The position numbers and the translations under genes were made by a program. DNA of 36,974 bases from an uncultured Pelagibacteraceae bacterium (lineage in GTDB: Bacteria; Pseudomonadota; Alphaproteobacteria; Pelagibacterales; Pelagibacteraceae), in the NCBI GenBank assembly GCA_902518835.1, contig CABYHH010000008.1:1-36974 (forward strand), read 5' to 3'. Numbering within the stretch: the first letter of the stretch is position 1; every line of letters starts with the position of its first letter. Below the pieces are notes generated by a model. That model had not been told where the DNA came from. It did no database searches and was given only the letters and a program-made list of their open reading frames with translations. This document shows, in pieces, positions 1 through 8,299 of the stretch.

Positions 1-81
1 GCTTTAGGAATTATTGCTTTTATGATTTTTCTTTTCTTTTTTACATTATATAATACGGGAGTATTTAATAGAGCGATATGA
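1..81 (+). CDS. CoxF-like oxidase assembly protein, C-terminal end (partial)
   Basis: An open frame enters from the left edge and stops at TGA 79-81, giving the last 26 residues of a protein. They form one hydrophobic membrane segment followed by NTGVFNRAI. It overlaps the ctaG start as ATGA, so the two are translationally linked. In alphaproteobacteria a small single-span protein (CoxF family, about 45-50 residues) sits between ctaB and ctaG and ends in a similar LG-x-x-V-x-NR-like tail, so position and sequence agree. Only the C-terminus is visible, so the family call is an inference from context and a short resemblance. Confidence 0.55.
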   Translation, partial: ALGIIAFMIFLFFFTLYNTGVFNRAI

Positions 82-611
82 TACAAAAAAAAAACTTAAC
101 ACCTTTAATATTAGCTGGGATTTTTGTTTTAATGTTGGGGTTGTCTTATGCAGCAGTGCCATTGTATGATTTGTTTTGTAGAGTAACAGGGTTTGGCGGA
201 ACAACTCAAGTATCTAAGAATGCTCCAAAAATAGTATTAGATAAGATCGTAAGTGTGCGATTTGACACTAATGTTAATAATTTACCTTGGGATTTTAAGG
301 CTAAATCAAATGTTATTGATGTGAAAGTTGGTCAGGTCAACAAAATAGAATTTGAAGTAGAAAATTATGGCAACGAACCTTCAGCAGGAGTAGCAACCTT
401 TAATGTATCACCATCTAGTTTTGGAAAGTATTACAGTAAATTAGGCTGTTTTTGTTTTGAGAAACAAGAATTAAAAGCTGGAGAAAAAGCAACATACATA
501 ATGACTTTTTATTTAGATCCTGAAATGGTAAACGATCCAACAACAAAAAATTTACAAGACGTAACTATGTCGTATACTTTTTTCTCGACAGATTACTATA
601 AACAATCATAA
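78..611 (+). CDS. ctaG: Cytochrome c oxidase assembly protein CtaG/Cox11
   Basis: Copper chaperone that delivers Cu(I) to the CuB centre of cytochrome c oxidase subunit I. It is anchored in the inner membrane with its domain in the periplasm. The 177-residue protein has one N-terminal membrane span (about residues 9-28), then the family signature PLYDLFCRVTGFGGTTQ containing C34, and the copper-binding CFCF motif (C124, C126) inside KLGCFCFEKQ. Length is normal for the family. The start overlaps the upstream gene (ATGA), and coxC begins 8 bases after the stop, so this is one oxidase operon. All key residues are present. Confidence 0.97.
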   Translation: MIQKKNLTPLILAGIFVLMLGLSYAAVPLYDLFCRVTGFGGTTQVSKNAPKIVLDKIVSVRFDTNVNNLPWDFKAKSNVIDVKVGQVNKIEFEVENYGNEPSAGVATFNVSPSSFGKYYSKLGCFCFEKQELKAGEKATYIMTFYLDPEMVNDPTTKNLQDVTMSYTFFSTDYYKQS

Positions 612-619
612 TTCGAAAA

Positions 620-1408
620 ATGTCAGCTGAAAAAAAACATGATTATCACTTAGTAGACCCAAGTCCTTGGCCTATTTACGTTTCATTTTCATGTTTAGTA
701 TTGGCATTAGGATCTGTTTATTACCTTCATACAGATGTTTCATGGGGAATGTATCTTGGTTTTGCTCTTTTAATTTATGGTGCCTACATGTGGTTTAGAG
801 ATGTAGTTATTGAAGCCGAACACCAAGGTCATCATACACCTGTAGTTCAAATTCATCACAGATACGGAATGACATTGTTTATTGCATCTGAAGTAATGTT
901 CTTTGTTGCATGGTTTTGGGCATATTTTGATGTGAGTTTATTTCCAAATGAATTTGTTGGAAATGTTTGGCCACCAAAGGATATTGAAACTTTTGATCCT
1001 TGGGATATTCCATTAATCAATACATTAATTTTATTATTATCAGGAACTACAGTTACTTGGTCTCATCATGCTCTTCTTGAAGATGACAGAAAGAGTTTTA
1101 TTCAAGGCTTATGGTTAACTGTTATTTTAGGTTTTTGTTTCACTCTTCTGCAAATATATGAATATCAGCATGCATCATTTTCTTTTTCAGATCACATATA
1201 TGGATCAGTATTTTATATGGCAACAGGATTTCATGGTTTCCATGTACTTGTGGGGACTATATTCTTAGCCGTTTGTTTATTTAGGGGAAAAAGAGGACAT
1301 TTTAATAAAGATCATCATTTTGGATTTGAAGCTGCAGCTTGGTATTGGCATTTTGTTGACGTGGTATGGTTATTTTTGTTTGCTGCAATCTATATTTGGG
1401 GAAGTTAA
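620..1408 (+). CDS. coxC: Cytochrome c oxidase subunit III
   Basis: Core subunit III (CtaE/Cox3) of the aa3-type oxidase, an integral membrane protein next to subunit I that stabilises proton uptake. The 262-residue product begins with the usual polar HDYHLVDPSPWP segment. It then shows the expected seven hydrophobic spans and conserved motifs such as SEVMFFVAWFWAYF, GTTVTWSHHAL, TGFHGFHVL and WYWHFVDVVWLFLF. Length matches alphaproteobacterial COX3. It lies between ctaG and SURF1, the standard alphaproteobacterial order; subunits I and II would be expected to the left of the window. Confidence 0.98.
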   Translation: MSAEKKHDYHLVDPSPWPIYVSFSCLVLALGSVYYLHTDVSWGMYLGFALLIYGAYMWFRDVVIEAEHQGHHTPVVQIHHRYGMTLFIASEVMFFVAWFWAYFDVSLFPNEFVGNVWPPKDIETFDPWDIPLINTLILLLSGTTVTWSHHALLEDDRKSFIQGLWLTVILGFCFTLLQIYEYQHASFSFSDHIYGSVFYMATGFHGFHVLVGTIFLAVCLFRGKRGHFNKDHHFGFEAAAWYWHFVDVVWLFLFAAIYIWGS

Positions 1409-1418
1409 TTTAAGTTTT

Positions 1419-2072
1419 TTGAAACACAAGTTTTTATTTTCAGTATTTATAATTTTTTTTATTTTAGTTTTCTTTGCCCTAGGTTCGTGGCAACTTGTTC
1501 GTTTAAATTGGAAGAACAATTTAATATTAGAAATTGAAAATTCTTTAAAAAACCCACCGGTTGAATTAACAAACTCTAACGTAGAAAATTATCTTAAAAT
1601 AAAAACGTCGGGATCAATAGATTTAGAGAAACAAATTTATTTATACAATCTAAATGATACTGGAACACCAGGCTTTGAAGTTATAAATCCAATTTTAATT
1701 AACGATACTAATTATTTGATCAATAGAGGCTGGATACCCTTTGAAAAAAAAAACTCACAAGAGATAAATGTATTTGATGAAAATAATATAATTGGAACTT
1801 TAAAACTACAAGGCAGAAAAAATATTTTTAAACCAGATAATGATTTAGATGAAAATTATTGGTTTAGTTTAAATAGAGATGACATATTAAAATTTACAGG
1901 TAAAGAATTTTCTAAATATGTAATTTATTTAAATGGAAACTATCAAGTTCCTAAACCAAAAAAGATTACTGCCAATATTTCTAATAATCATCAAAAATAT
2001 GCACTTACCTGGTTTTCATTAGCGATTTCAATTCTTTTGTTATATTTATATTTTAGAAAAAAAAATTATTAA
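1419..2072 (+). CDS. SURF1-family cytochrome c oxidase assembly protein
   Basis: SURF1/Shy1 homologue, a two-span membrane protein that helps insert heme a into oxidase subunit I. Read from a TTG at 1419 it is 217 residues: an N-terminal span (about 5-22) followed by the family motif LGSWQLVRLNWKN, a central periplasmic domain containing YLINRGWIP, and a C-terminal span after HQKYALTWFSLA. An upstream ATG in frame at 1320 would add 33 residues lying entirely inside coxC and not resembling the family. TTG 1419 is 10 bases after the coxC stop and gives a natural N-terminus (MKHKFLFS). thrC follows without a spacer. Confidence 0.9.
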   Translation: MKHKFLFSVFIIFFILVFFALGSWQLVRLNWKNNLILEIENSLKNPPVELTNSNVENYLKIKTSGSIDLEKQIYLYNLNDTGTPGFEVINPILINDTNYLINRGWIPFEKKNSQEINVFDENNIIGTLKLQGRKNIFKPDNDLDENYWFSLNRDDILKFTGKEFSKYVIYLNGNYQVPKPKKITANISNNHQKYALTWFSLAISILLLYLYFRKKNY

Positions 2073-3446
2073 ATGAATTATATTAGTACTAGAAATAATC
2101 AGAAAAACTTTACTTTTAAAGATGTTTTCCTTAAAGGTTTGGCAGATGATGGAGGTCTTTTTGTTCCTAAATCAATTAAACAATTTAAAATAGAGGAATT
2201 AGATAATCTAAAAAATCTTAGTTACAATGATTTAGCTGCTGAAATAATTTATCCATTTATAGGAGATTTTATGTCTAAAGATGACCTAATCTCGATGATT
2301 TCAAAATCGTACTCAAATTTCAGATCTAATGATGTTGTAAAAATCTCTGATCTAGGAGATCTAAAAATTTTAGAACTATTTCATGGTCCAACACTCGCTT
2401 TTAAAGATATCGCTATGCAATTAATAGGTAATTTTTATCAATATCATTTAGGACAAGATCAAAAAAAAATTAATATTATAGTGGCAACTTCAGGTGATAC
2501 AGGTGCAGCTGCTATAGATGCTTTAAAAGGAAAAAGTAATTTAAATATTTTTGTATTGCACCCAAATAATAAAATTTCTCCAGTGCAAAGAAGACTGATG
2601 ACAATACACGAAGAGAGTAACGTATTTAATATTGCAGTAGAAGGTAATTTTGATGATTGTCAAAATTTAGTAAAAGCAATGTTTAACGACAAAAAATTTT
2701 CTAAAGCAATTAATATGTCGGGTGTAAATTCAATTAATTGGGCAAGAATTATTGCTCAATCAGTGTATTATTTTTACGCTTATTTCAAAGTTGGAAATGG
2801 TCAACCTTTATCTTTTTCTGTTCCAACAGGTAACTTTGGTGATATTTATGCTGGTTACTTAGCAAAAAAACTAGGACTTCCTATTGATAAACTAATTGTG
2901 GCTACAAATAAAAATGACATACTTCATAGAGCAATATCTGGTGGCGACTACACTCAAAAGAAAGTGGAGGAAACAAATACTCCAAGTATGGATATACAAA
3001 TAGCAAGTAATTTCGAAAGACTTTTATATGATATAAAGGATAGTAACTCCGAAATTACAAAAAATGTAATGGCTGAAATAAGAAATAATACTTATAAAAT
3101 TGATAAAACTGATTTAGATAAAATTAAAAAGAATTTTATATCTGAGATGCTTGATGAAAATGAAACTATAGAAATGATAAAGACAATTAATGATGAGCAT
3201 CAGATGGTAGTTGATCCACATACTGCTGTGGGCGTTGGTGCTGTGAGAAAATTAGGATTGGAAAAAAATTGTGTTATATTATCAACTGCGCATCCCTGCA
3301 AATTTCCAGATGCAATAAAATATGCAATCTCAAAAACTGAAAATTTACCAGATAGTCTTAAATATGTTAATGACAGAAAAGAAAAATTTGAATTTCTTCC
3401 AAACGATATTGAAAAAGTTAAAAAATATGTAATGAACTCAATATGA
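2073..3446 (+). CDS. thrC: Threonine synthase
   Basis: PLP enzyme that converts O-phosphohomoserine to threonine in the cytoplasm. The 457-residue protein starts with MNYISTRN, close to the usual MKYISTRG, and carries the PLP lysine K111 in the motif HGPTLAFKD, the ATSGDTGAAA phosphate-binding loop and the PTGNFGDIYAGY segment. Length is typical of the long (ThrC1-like) bacterial form. The ATG directly follows the SURF1 stop (TAAATG), so translation probably depends on the upstream gene. The partner homoserine kinase gene thrB is nearby on the other strand at 4384-5349. Confidence 0.98.
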   Translation: MNYISTRNNQKNFTFKDVFLKGLADDGGLFVPKSIKQFKIEELDNLKNLSYNDLAAEIIYPFIGDFMSKDDLISMISKSYSNFRSNDVVKISDLGDLKILELFHGPTLAFKDIAMQLIGNFYQYHLGQDQKKINIIVATSGDTGAAAIDALKGKSNLNIFVLHPNNKISPVQRRLMTIHEESNVFNIAVEGNFDDCQNLVKAMFNDKKFSKAINMSGVNSINWARIIAQSVYYFYAYFKVGNGQPLSFSVPTGNFGDIYAGYLAKKLGLPIDKLIVATNKNDILHRAISGGDYTQKKVEETNTPSMDIQIASNFERLLYDIKDSNSEITKNVMAEIRNNTYKIDKTDLDKIKKNFISEMLDENETIEMIKTINDEHQMVVDPHTAVGVGAVRKLGLEKNCVILSTAHPCKFPDAIKYAISKTENLPDSLKYVNDRKEKFEFLPNDIEKVKKYVMNSI

Positions 3447-3931
3447 AACTCAAAATAAAAGATCAAATACCAGATACAGAAATTTTTCAACTTGTTGATG
3501 GAGAACCAAAAAAAAGCAAATTAAGAGAAATAATAGGTGATGGAAAAATTGTTTTATTTGGTTTGCCAGGGGCATTTACATCAACTTGTTCAAAACTTCA
3601 CTTACCAGGTTTTGTTGCAAATGCAGATAAAATCAAAGCAAAGGGAATAAAAAACATATTTTGTTTATCAGTAAATGACCCTTATGTAATGAATGGTTGG
3701 GGAGAGATTAATAATACTGGAAATAACATAAAAATGTTGTCAGATCCGTATTTGTTGTTCACGAAAGCAATTGGTGCAGAAGTTGATCGAAATGCAAAAG
3801 GAATGGGAATTAGATCAAATCGTTATTTAATGGTTATTGAAAACTTCACAATTAATAATATTCATGTTGAAAAAGAAACTAAGGAATGTGGCTTAACTTC
3901 AGCAGAGAATTTATTAAATAATTTAATATAG
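3443..3931 (+). CDS. Peroxiredoxin, Prx5 family
   Basis: Thiol peroxidase that reduces hydrogen peroxide and organic peroxides. The 162-residue protein has the Prx5-type active site PGAFTSTCS with the peroxidatic cysteine at C49, followed by the LPGF segment typical of this subfamily, VNDPYVMNGW, and the conserved arginine in GIRSNRYLMVIE. A further cysteine in KECGLTSAENLL near the C-terminus is the likely resolving residue (inference). The start overlaps the thrC stop as ATGA. In many alphaproteobacteria a peroxiredoxin of this type sits beside rnhA and thrB; here it is beside them but on the opposite strand. Confidence 0.94.
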   Translation: MKLKIKDQIPDTEIFQLVDGEPKKSKLREIIGDGKIVLFGLPGAFTSTCSKLHLPGFVANADKIKAKGIKNIFCLSVNDPYVMNGWGEINNTGNNIKMLSDPYLLFTKAIGAEVDRNAKGMGIRSNRYLMVIENFTINNIHVEKETKECGLTSAENLLNNLI

Positions 3932-3933
3932 GT

Positions 3934-3959
3934 AGGGCAGTTCTGTTGCCAGGTGCCCT
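3934..3959. terminator. G+C-rich hairpin between convergent genes
   Basis: The 30-base gap between the peroxiredoxin and rnhA stops is far richer in G+C than its surroundings. It holds AGGGCA at 3934-3939 pairing with TGCCCT at 3954-3959 (6 bp, 14-base loop). A competing stem is possible: GGCA 3936-3939 with TGCC 3947-3950. Position between two convergent genes suggests a shared transcript end. No T-run follows on either strand, so it is not a classical intrinsic terminator. Confidence 0.4.
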
Positions 3960-3961
3960 CA

Positions 3962-4384
3962 TTATAAGTTTGCGGCATTTCTTGCAAGTAAATCTACTTC
4001 ATTATTTAATTTGTCAGTTGAATGTGCTTTTACCCAATTCCAACTAACTTTAAATTCATTATTTAGTAGATCTAATTCTGTCCAAAGTTCTTTATTACTT
4101 ACTTCTTTTTTGTTTGCAGTTTTCCATCCATTTTTTTTCCAGTTATGTATCCATTCTGTTATTCCAGATTTTACATATTTAGAGTCTGTAAAAATTTCAA
4201 CTTTGGTGCCTTTTGGAATTTTTTTAAGAGCTTGTATAGGTGCTAATAATTCCATTTGATTATTTGTAGTATTTTTTTCACTTCCTTTTATTTCAGTTTT
4301 TTTTCCATCACTTAGTATAATTGCCGCCCAACCACCTTTACCAGGATTTCCAATACATGAACCGTCAGTGTATATCTTAATCAT
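3962..4384 (-). CDS. rnhA: Ribonuclease HI
   Basis: Endonuclease that cleaves the RNA strand of RNA-DNA hybrids, acting on R-loops and primers. The 140-residue protein is compact and complete. The four catalytic acidic residues are visible as D7 (YTDGSC), E45 (NNQMELLAP), D67 (FTDSKY) and D131 (NEVDLLAR), with the helper histidine H121 (KAHS). It also has the WVKAHS segment typical of the bacterial enzyme. Its start overlaps the thrB stop by one base (TAATG), the usual alphaproteobacterial thrB-rnhA coupling. It is the last gene of the crtI-to-rnhA run. Confidence 0.98.
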   Translation of the reverse strand: MIKIYTDGSCIGNPGKGGWAAIILSDGKKTEIKGSEKNTTNNQMELLAPIQALKKIPKGTKVEIFTDSKYVKSGITEWIHNWKKNGWKTANKKEVSNKELWTELDLLNNEFKVSWNWVKAHSTDKLNNEVDLLARNAANL

Positions 4385-5349
4385 TACCTTAAATAATCTT
4401 TATAAGTTTTTAAATTATTGTGTATTAAGAGTTTTTGATAATACTCTCTTGGATCCTTTATTTTAATGAGTGCTGATTTAGGTGTATTTGAATAGTCAAA
4501 AAGTCTAGTTAGAAAATATCTCATCGCTGCACCACGACATAAAATATTTAATGATTTTTTTTCTGCGATTGAAACTTTTTTTACACTTTCATACCCTTTA
4601 ATTAAATTTTTTACCTTTTTTTTATTTAAGAAAAATTTAGATGCTCTTTTGTCAAAACATAATGCATTAACACAAATAGCAATTTCATACATAAAGTAAT
4701 CGTTCGCAGCAAAATAAAAATCAATTATTCCTGATAATTTATCTTTTTTAAAAAAAATATTATCTATAAATAAATCTCCATGAATTATTCCAGAAGGTAA
4801 TTTTTTTGGCCATTTCATTTTTATATCTTTAAAATTTATCTTTAGGAACTTTTCTATATTAGTAAATTTTTTTGATTTAAATTTAATACTGTTAAGTAAT
4901 GGATTTAAATATTTAATACCCATAGAGTTTTTCCTGGAAAGATTTATTTTTTTTGTTGATAAATGCATTCCAGCAATCATTTTCCCTATTTCGTGACAAT
5001 TTTTTAAATTAAGTAATTTTTTATCTTTTCCTTCTAAAAATGAAACAATGCAAGCTGATTTTTTTCTTATTCTGACTAGGTATTTTCCATTTTTATTTTT
5101 TTGAGGTTTTGGACAATTTATTTTATAATTATTTAATTGATCCATTAACTTCATAAAAAAAGGTATTTCATTTTGAGAGACTCTTTTTTCAAAGATTGTA
5201 AGTATAAATTTTTTATTTTTTGATTTTAATAAATAGTTAGTATTTTCAATACCTTGTTTAATACCTTTAAAGCTTATAATTTTTTCTATTTCAAATTTTT
5301 TATTGATATAAGAAATATCTTTTTTATTTATTTTTGTATAAACAGCCAT
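4384..5349 (-). CDS. thrB: Homoserine kinase, aminoglycoside-phosphotransferase fold type
   Basis: ATP-dependent kinase making O-phosphohomoserine for ThrC. It is the APH-fold form common in alphaproteobacteria, not the GHMP-fold ThrB of E. coli. The 321-residue protein starts MAVYTKINKKDI, matching the family's usual MAVYT opening. It carries the catalytic loop IIHGDLFIDNIFF (H190, D192) and the metal-binding GIIDFYFA (around D210). The gene follows ispH with no spacer and is joined to rnhA by a one-base overlap. Lysine content is high, as in all genes of this window. Confidence 0.95.
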   Translation of the reverse strand: MAVYTKINKKDISYINKKFEIEKIISFKGIKQGIENTNYLLKSKNKKFILTIFEKRVSQNEIPFFMKLMDQLNNYKINCPKPQKNKNGKYLVRIRKKSACIVSFLEGKDKKLLNLKNCHEIGKMIAGMHLSTKKINLSRKNSMGIKYLNPLLNSIKFKSKKFTNIEKFLKINFKDIKMKWPKKLPSGIIHGDLFIDNIFFKKDKLSGIIDFYFAANDYFMYEIAICVNALCFDKRASKFFLNKKKVKNLIKGYESVKKVSIAEKKSLNILCRGAAMRYFLTRLFDYSNTPKSALIKIKDPREYYQKLLIHNNLKTYKDYLR

Positions 5350-6294
5350 TTAATTTAATTTTTTTGGAGCTTTGAAAACAACATCTTCCTTAATGATTTC
5401 TACTTCATCTATACTGACTGTAAATCTATTTTTTAACTCATTGATAAAATTATCAACTAGAATCTCAGGAGCAGAAGCTCCAGAAGAAACACCGATCGTA
5501 TTTGCATTTTTGATTAAATCAAATGGGATTTCACTTTGAGAATGAATTAATATCGAGTTAGGGCAGCCAGACTTTTTTGCTACCTCTACCAATCTAACTG
5601 AATTAGATGAATTTCTACTGCCTATCACAAAAAATAAGTCACATTTTTTTGCAATATTTTTAACTGCCATCTGCCTATTTGTAGTAGCGTAACAAATATC
5701 CTCTTTTAAAGGTTCTTTTATATTTGGAAATCTATCTTTTAATATTTGGATTATATCTTTTGTATCATCTACTGATAATGTTGTTTGAGTAACATAAGAA
5801 ATTTTTTTGTTATTTTGAATTTTATAGTTTTTGGCTTCATCTTCATTTTGAATAAGATCAATTGATCCTTTGGGCAACTGCCCCATAGTACCAATTACTT
5901 CAGGGTGATTTTGATGTCCTATTAAAATTAAATGATATCCAGCTTTATTTAGATTTTCAGCCTCTCTGTGTACTTTTGACACCAATGGGCATGTAGCATC
6001 AACATAAGTCATATTATAGTTTTTAGCGTCCTCTGGAATTTTTTTTGGAACACCATGAGCTGAAAAAATAACTGGTCTAGTTTTATCTTCTATCTCCTCT
6101 AGTTCTTCAACAAAGATAGCTCCTTTATTTTTTAAATCATCTACCACGTATTTATTGTGTACTATTTCATGACGAACATATACTGGAGCACCATATTTCT
6201 GAATTGATTTTTCAACAATCTCTATTGCTCTTTCTACACCAGCACAAAAACCTCTAGGAGCTGACAATAATATTTTCAATTCTTTATTTTTCAT
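5350..6294 (-). CDS. ispH: 4-hydroxy-3-methylbut-2-enyl diphosphate reductase
   Basis: Last enzyme of the MEP isoprenoid pathway. It is a 4Fe-4S protein that reduces HMBPP to IPP and DMAPP. The 314-residue protein has the three cluster cysteines C17 (APRGFCAGV), C102 (DATCPLV) and C201 (DICYATTNRQ), the proton-relay glutamate in GHQNHPEVIG, and the SSGASAPE substrate loop. Its first 11 bases overlap the end of blh, and thrB follows directly. The C5 precursors are therefore made from the same gene run that consumes them for carotenoid synthesis. Confidence 0.98.
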   Translation of the reverse strand: MKNKELKILLSAPRGFCAGVERAIEIVEKSIQKYGAPVYVRHEIVHNKYVVDDLKNKGAIFVEELEEIEDKTRPVIFSAHGVPKKIPEDAKNYNMTYVDATCPLVSKVHREAENLNKAGYHLILIGHQNHPEVIGTMGQLPKGSIDLIQNEDEAKNYKIQNNKKISYVTQTTLSVDDTKDIIQILKDRFPNIKEPLKEDICYATTNRQMAVKNIAKKCDLFFVIGSRNSSNSVRLVEVAKKSGCPNSILIHSQSEIPFDLIKNANTIGVSSGASAPEILVDNFINELKNRFTVSIDEVEIIKEDVVFKAPKKLN

Positions 6295-7219
6295 TTTTTT
6301 CTAATAAATACTCAAGCAATATATGTGGAAAGGTTAAAGACGCCAAACCTATAAATATAACTTTTAGAATTGAACTATCGAAATTGTATGAATTATTTAA
6401 TAAATAAAGCCCAAGTAAACAAAAGGTAGCGGTAAGAATGGTTAAGGGTAGAGCTTTTTTTATAAAAATTTGTAGCCCATTCTTTAAATCGTTTTCATCT
6501 AGCTCATGCATCAAAGTAATACTGTGTCTAGTAGAATGTAAAAAACAAAAATAAATTGTAAATGCCATCAGAGGTGATAAAAAATAATTTATAATTAAAA
6601 TTGAAAAATAATCAAAAAAAATAGTAAACTTTTTTAATTCAAACTCTTTGGTAAATAATAAAATACTGGATAATGTACTTAAAATAATACCAAAAAGTAT
6701 AAGGTTATTCATTTCAATAAAATCTAAAGTTCTATAAAAAGACTCGTTATCAATAAGTAATAATTTGAATATAGATATTGTTTCTTCAAAATGAAAAAAT
6801 ATAGGTGCTAAAATTACGAGTAAACCTTTCAAGAAAAATAATAATTGGTTATAATATGAATTTTTAGCTATTAAAAACTGAGTATCTTCTTTGCCAAAAT
6901 GAAATGAAGCAACTATTAGAAAGATTGTTAATGAAACTGACGGTATGATTGTCCATAATGCTATAACAATTAAAGCAATAAGAATATATATCAAATAAAA
7001 AATATATTTATTTTTTATCTCAAAAATTTTCAGAAGTTTTTTTCCTTTTATATGATCAAGTGAACCATGAGAAACTCCAATACTTAAAATTAAAAGTAAA
7101 CAGAATAATGGTGAAAATATTAAGTTCTCAAATCTTAAAATTGTTAAAGAAAAAATATTACAAAATAAAAAAAAAATGAAAGAATGATTAAAATTTATTT
7201 TTTTTAATTGGTTTTTCAT
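6284..7219 (-). CDS. blh: Beta-carotene 15,15'-dioxygenase, Brp/Blh family
   Basis: Integral membrane, iron-dependent enzyme that cleaves beta-carotene into two retinal molecules, the chromophore of proteorhodopsin. The 311-residue protein is almost entirely hydrophobic with about 8-9 spans. It has the family's histidines in context: VSHGSLDH (H51, H56), ASFHFGKED (H107), FLHSTRHS (H228, H232), MHELD (H238) and FPHILLEYL (H299). Together with crtY, crtB and crtI it completes the route from GGPP to retinal. No rhodopsin gene lies in this window; in SAR11 genomes it is known to be unlinked. Confidence 0.95.
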   Translation of the reverse strand: MKNQLKKINFNHSFIFFLFCNIFSLTILRFENLIFSPLFCLLLILSIGVSHGSLDHIKGKKLLKIFEIKNKYIFYLIYILIALIVIALWTIIPSVSLTIFLIVASFHFGKEDTQFLIAKNSYYNQLLFFLKGLLVILAPIFFHFEETISIFKLLLIDNESFYRTLDFIEMNNLILFGIILSTLSSILLFTKEFELKKFTIFFDYFSILIINYFLSPLMAFTIYFCFLHSTRHSITLMHELDENDLKNGLQIFIKKALPLTILTATFCLLGLYLLNNSYNFDSSILKVIFIGLASLTFPHILLEYLLEKNEK

Positions 7220-7231
7220 TTTTTTATTAAA

Positions 7232-8299
7232 TTAATAAAATAAAGCCTTAATAAAAGTCAACTTTGGCATTCTAAAAATAATAGATAAATCCTCAAAAAA
7301 ATTACTTTTATTAGACAAAAATTTTATAACAGTCTTTGGAGAGGCCTTAAACATTTTAAAAAAAATTTCAGGCATTTTTTCCGGGTGTTTTTCAAGAACT
7401 CTAAGAAATATCTCATCTAAAAATCGATACTTATTACCAATTTTATATTTTTTAGCATGAGTAATATTCTCGATATTCTCTCTTATATATCTACTGTGTT
7501 CTTGAATATTTAGAAAAGTGTAACCCGTACTTAATCTCGTCATACCTCCAGCAGTTCCAATATTTATTTTGTTTTTAGCTTTTTCAATCATTGGGTAAAA
7601 AAGAGGTATTGCACCTTTTTCTTTATAAATAATTTTGTAATCTTTTAAATTTAGGTGATTTTCAATATAATCTTTAATTTGTGTGTCATAGTCTTTTTGA
7701 GAGTCATCATTCATTTTTGATAACCATGTAGTTTCAATCAAAGCTGTAGTCTTTGAATAGGGTAGAGTGTAAAAAAAATGCACACTTTCTCTTTGATCAC
7801 AATCAAAATCCATAAGATTAAAAATTTCATCGTCAAAGAAATCATTTTTAGATTCAACTTCTACACCACAAAAATGCTGCCAAAGGTTACGATGATCCTT
7901 TTTAATTGATGGAACACTATTAAAAACAAAAGAATTTTTTGAATTAATTTCGCTTATATCTTTAAAGAAAGAAATATTATTATTATCTTTTAATTTACTA
8001 TTAATTTTTTCATAGAACAGCCCACTATCAATACTTTGGTATGGATAAATGTTGCATTCTAAATAATTAGTTTTTTTTGGTATATTAACAGAAAAATTTT
8101 CCCAATTTTTTTTAACACAATCATCAAAATTATGTGCTGCTACTTTCCAAAAAGACCATGTTTTGTCTTTTTTATATTCTGCTCTTGGCTCAATAATAGC
8201 TAAAGTTTTATTTTTTAATTTTTCATTGACCTCAAGTTCATACGCAAGTGATAATCCTGCACAACCACCACCAACTATAATATAATCAAATTCTCTCAT
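7232..8299 (-). CDS. crtY: Lycopene beta-cyclase (CrtY type)
   Basis: FAD/NAD-binding enzyme that cyclises both ends of lycopene to give beta-carotene. The 355-residue protein starts with the dinucleotide-binding motif DYIIVGGGCAGLSLAYEL (G10-G15). It has the cyclase-type ETTWLS segment and the C-terminal GTAGGMTRLSTGYTF motif conserved in CrtY. The start overlaps the end of crtB by 14 bases and blh starts 12 bases after its stop. The product is the direct substrate of Blh. Confidence 0.95.
   Translation of the reverse strand: MREFDYIIVGGGCAGLSLAYELEVNEKLKNKTLAIIEPRAEYKKDKTWSFWKVAAHNFDDCVKKNWENFSVNIPKKTNYLECNIYPYQSIDSGLFYEKINSKLKDNNNISFFKDISEINSKNSFVFNSVPSIKKDHRNLWQHFCGVEVESKNDFFDDEIFNLMDFDCDQRESVHFFYTLPYSKTTALIETTWLSKMNDDSQKDYDTQIKDYIENHLNLKDYKIIYKEKGAIPLFYPMIEKAKNKINIGTAGGMTRLSTGYTFLNIQEHSRYIRENIENITHAKKYKIGNKYRFLDEIFLRVLEKHPEKMPEIFFKMFKASPKTVIKFLSNKSNFFEDLSIIFRMPKLTFIKALFY

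Noticed and set aside
1320-1418. SURF1 starting at the in-frame ATG 1320
   Set aside because: The added residues are the coxC end read in another frame and do not resemble SURF1. TTG 1419 gives a normal membrane-anchor N-terminus just after the coxC stop.
4011-4259. Open frame on the plus strand inside rnhA
   Set aside because: It is antisense to a well-supported gene, has no family resemblance or ribosome-binding site, and follows from A+T-rich reverse codons. The same applies to open frames at 10725-10952, 11209-11502, 13115-13417, 20071-20271 and 31805-32026.
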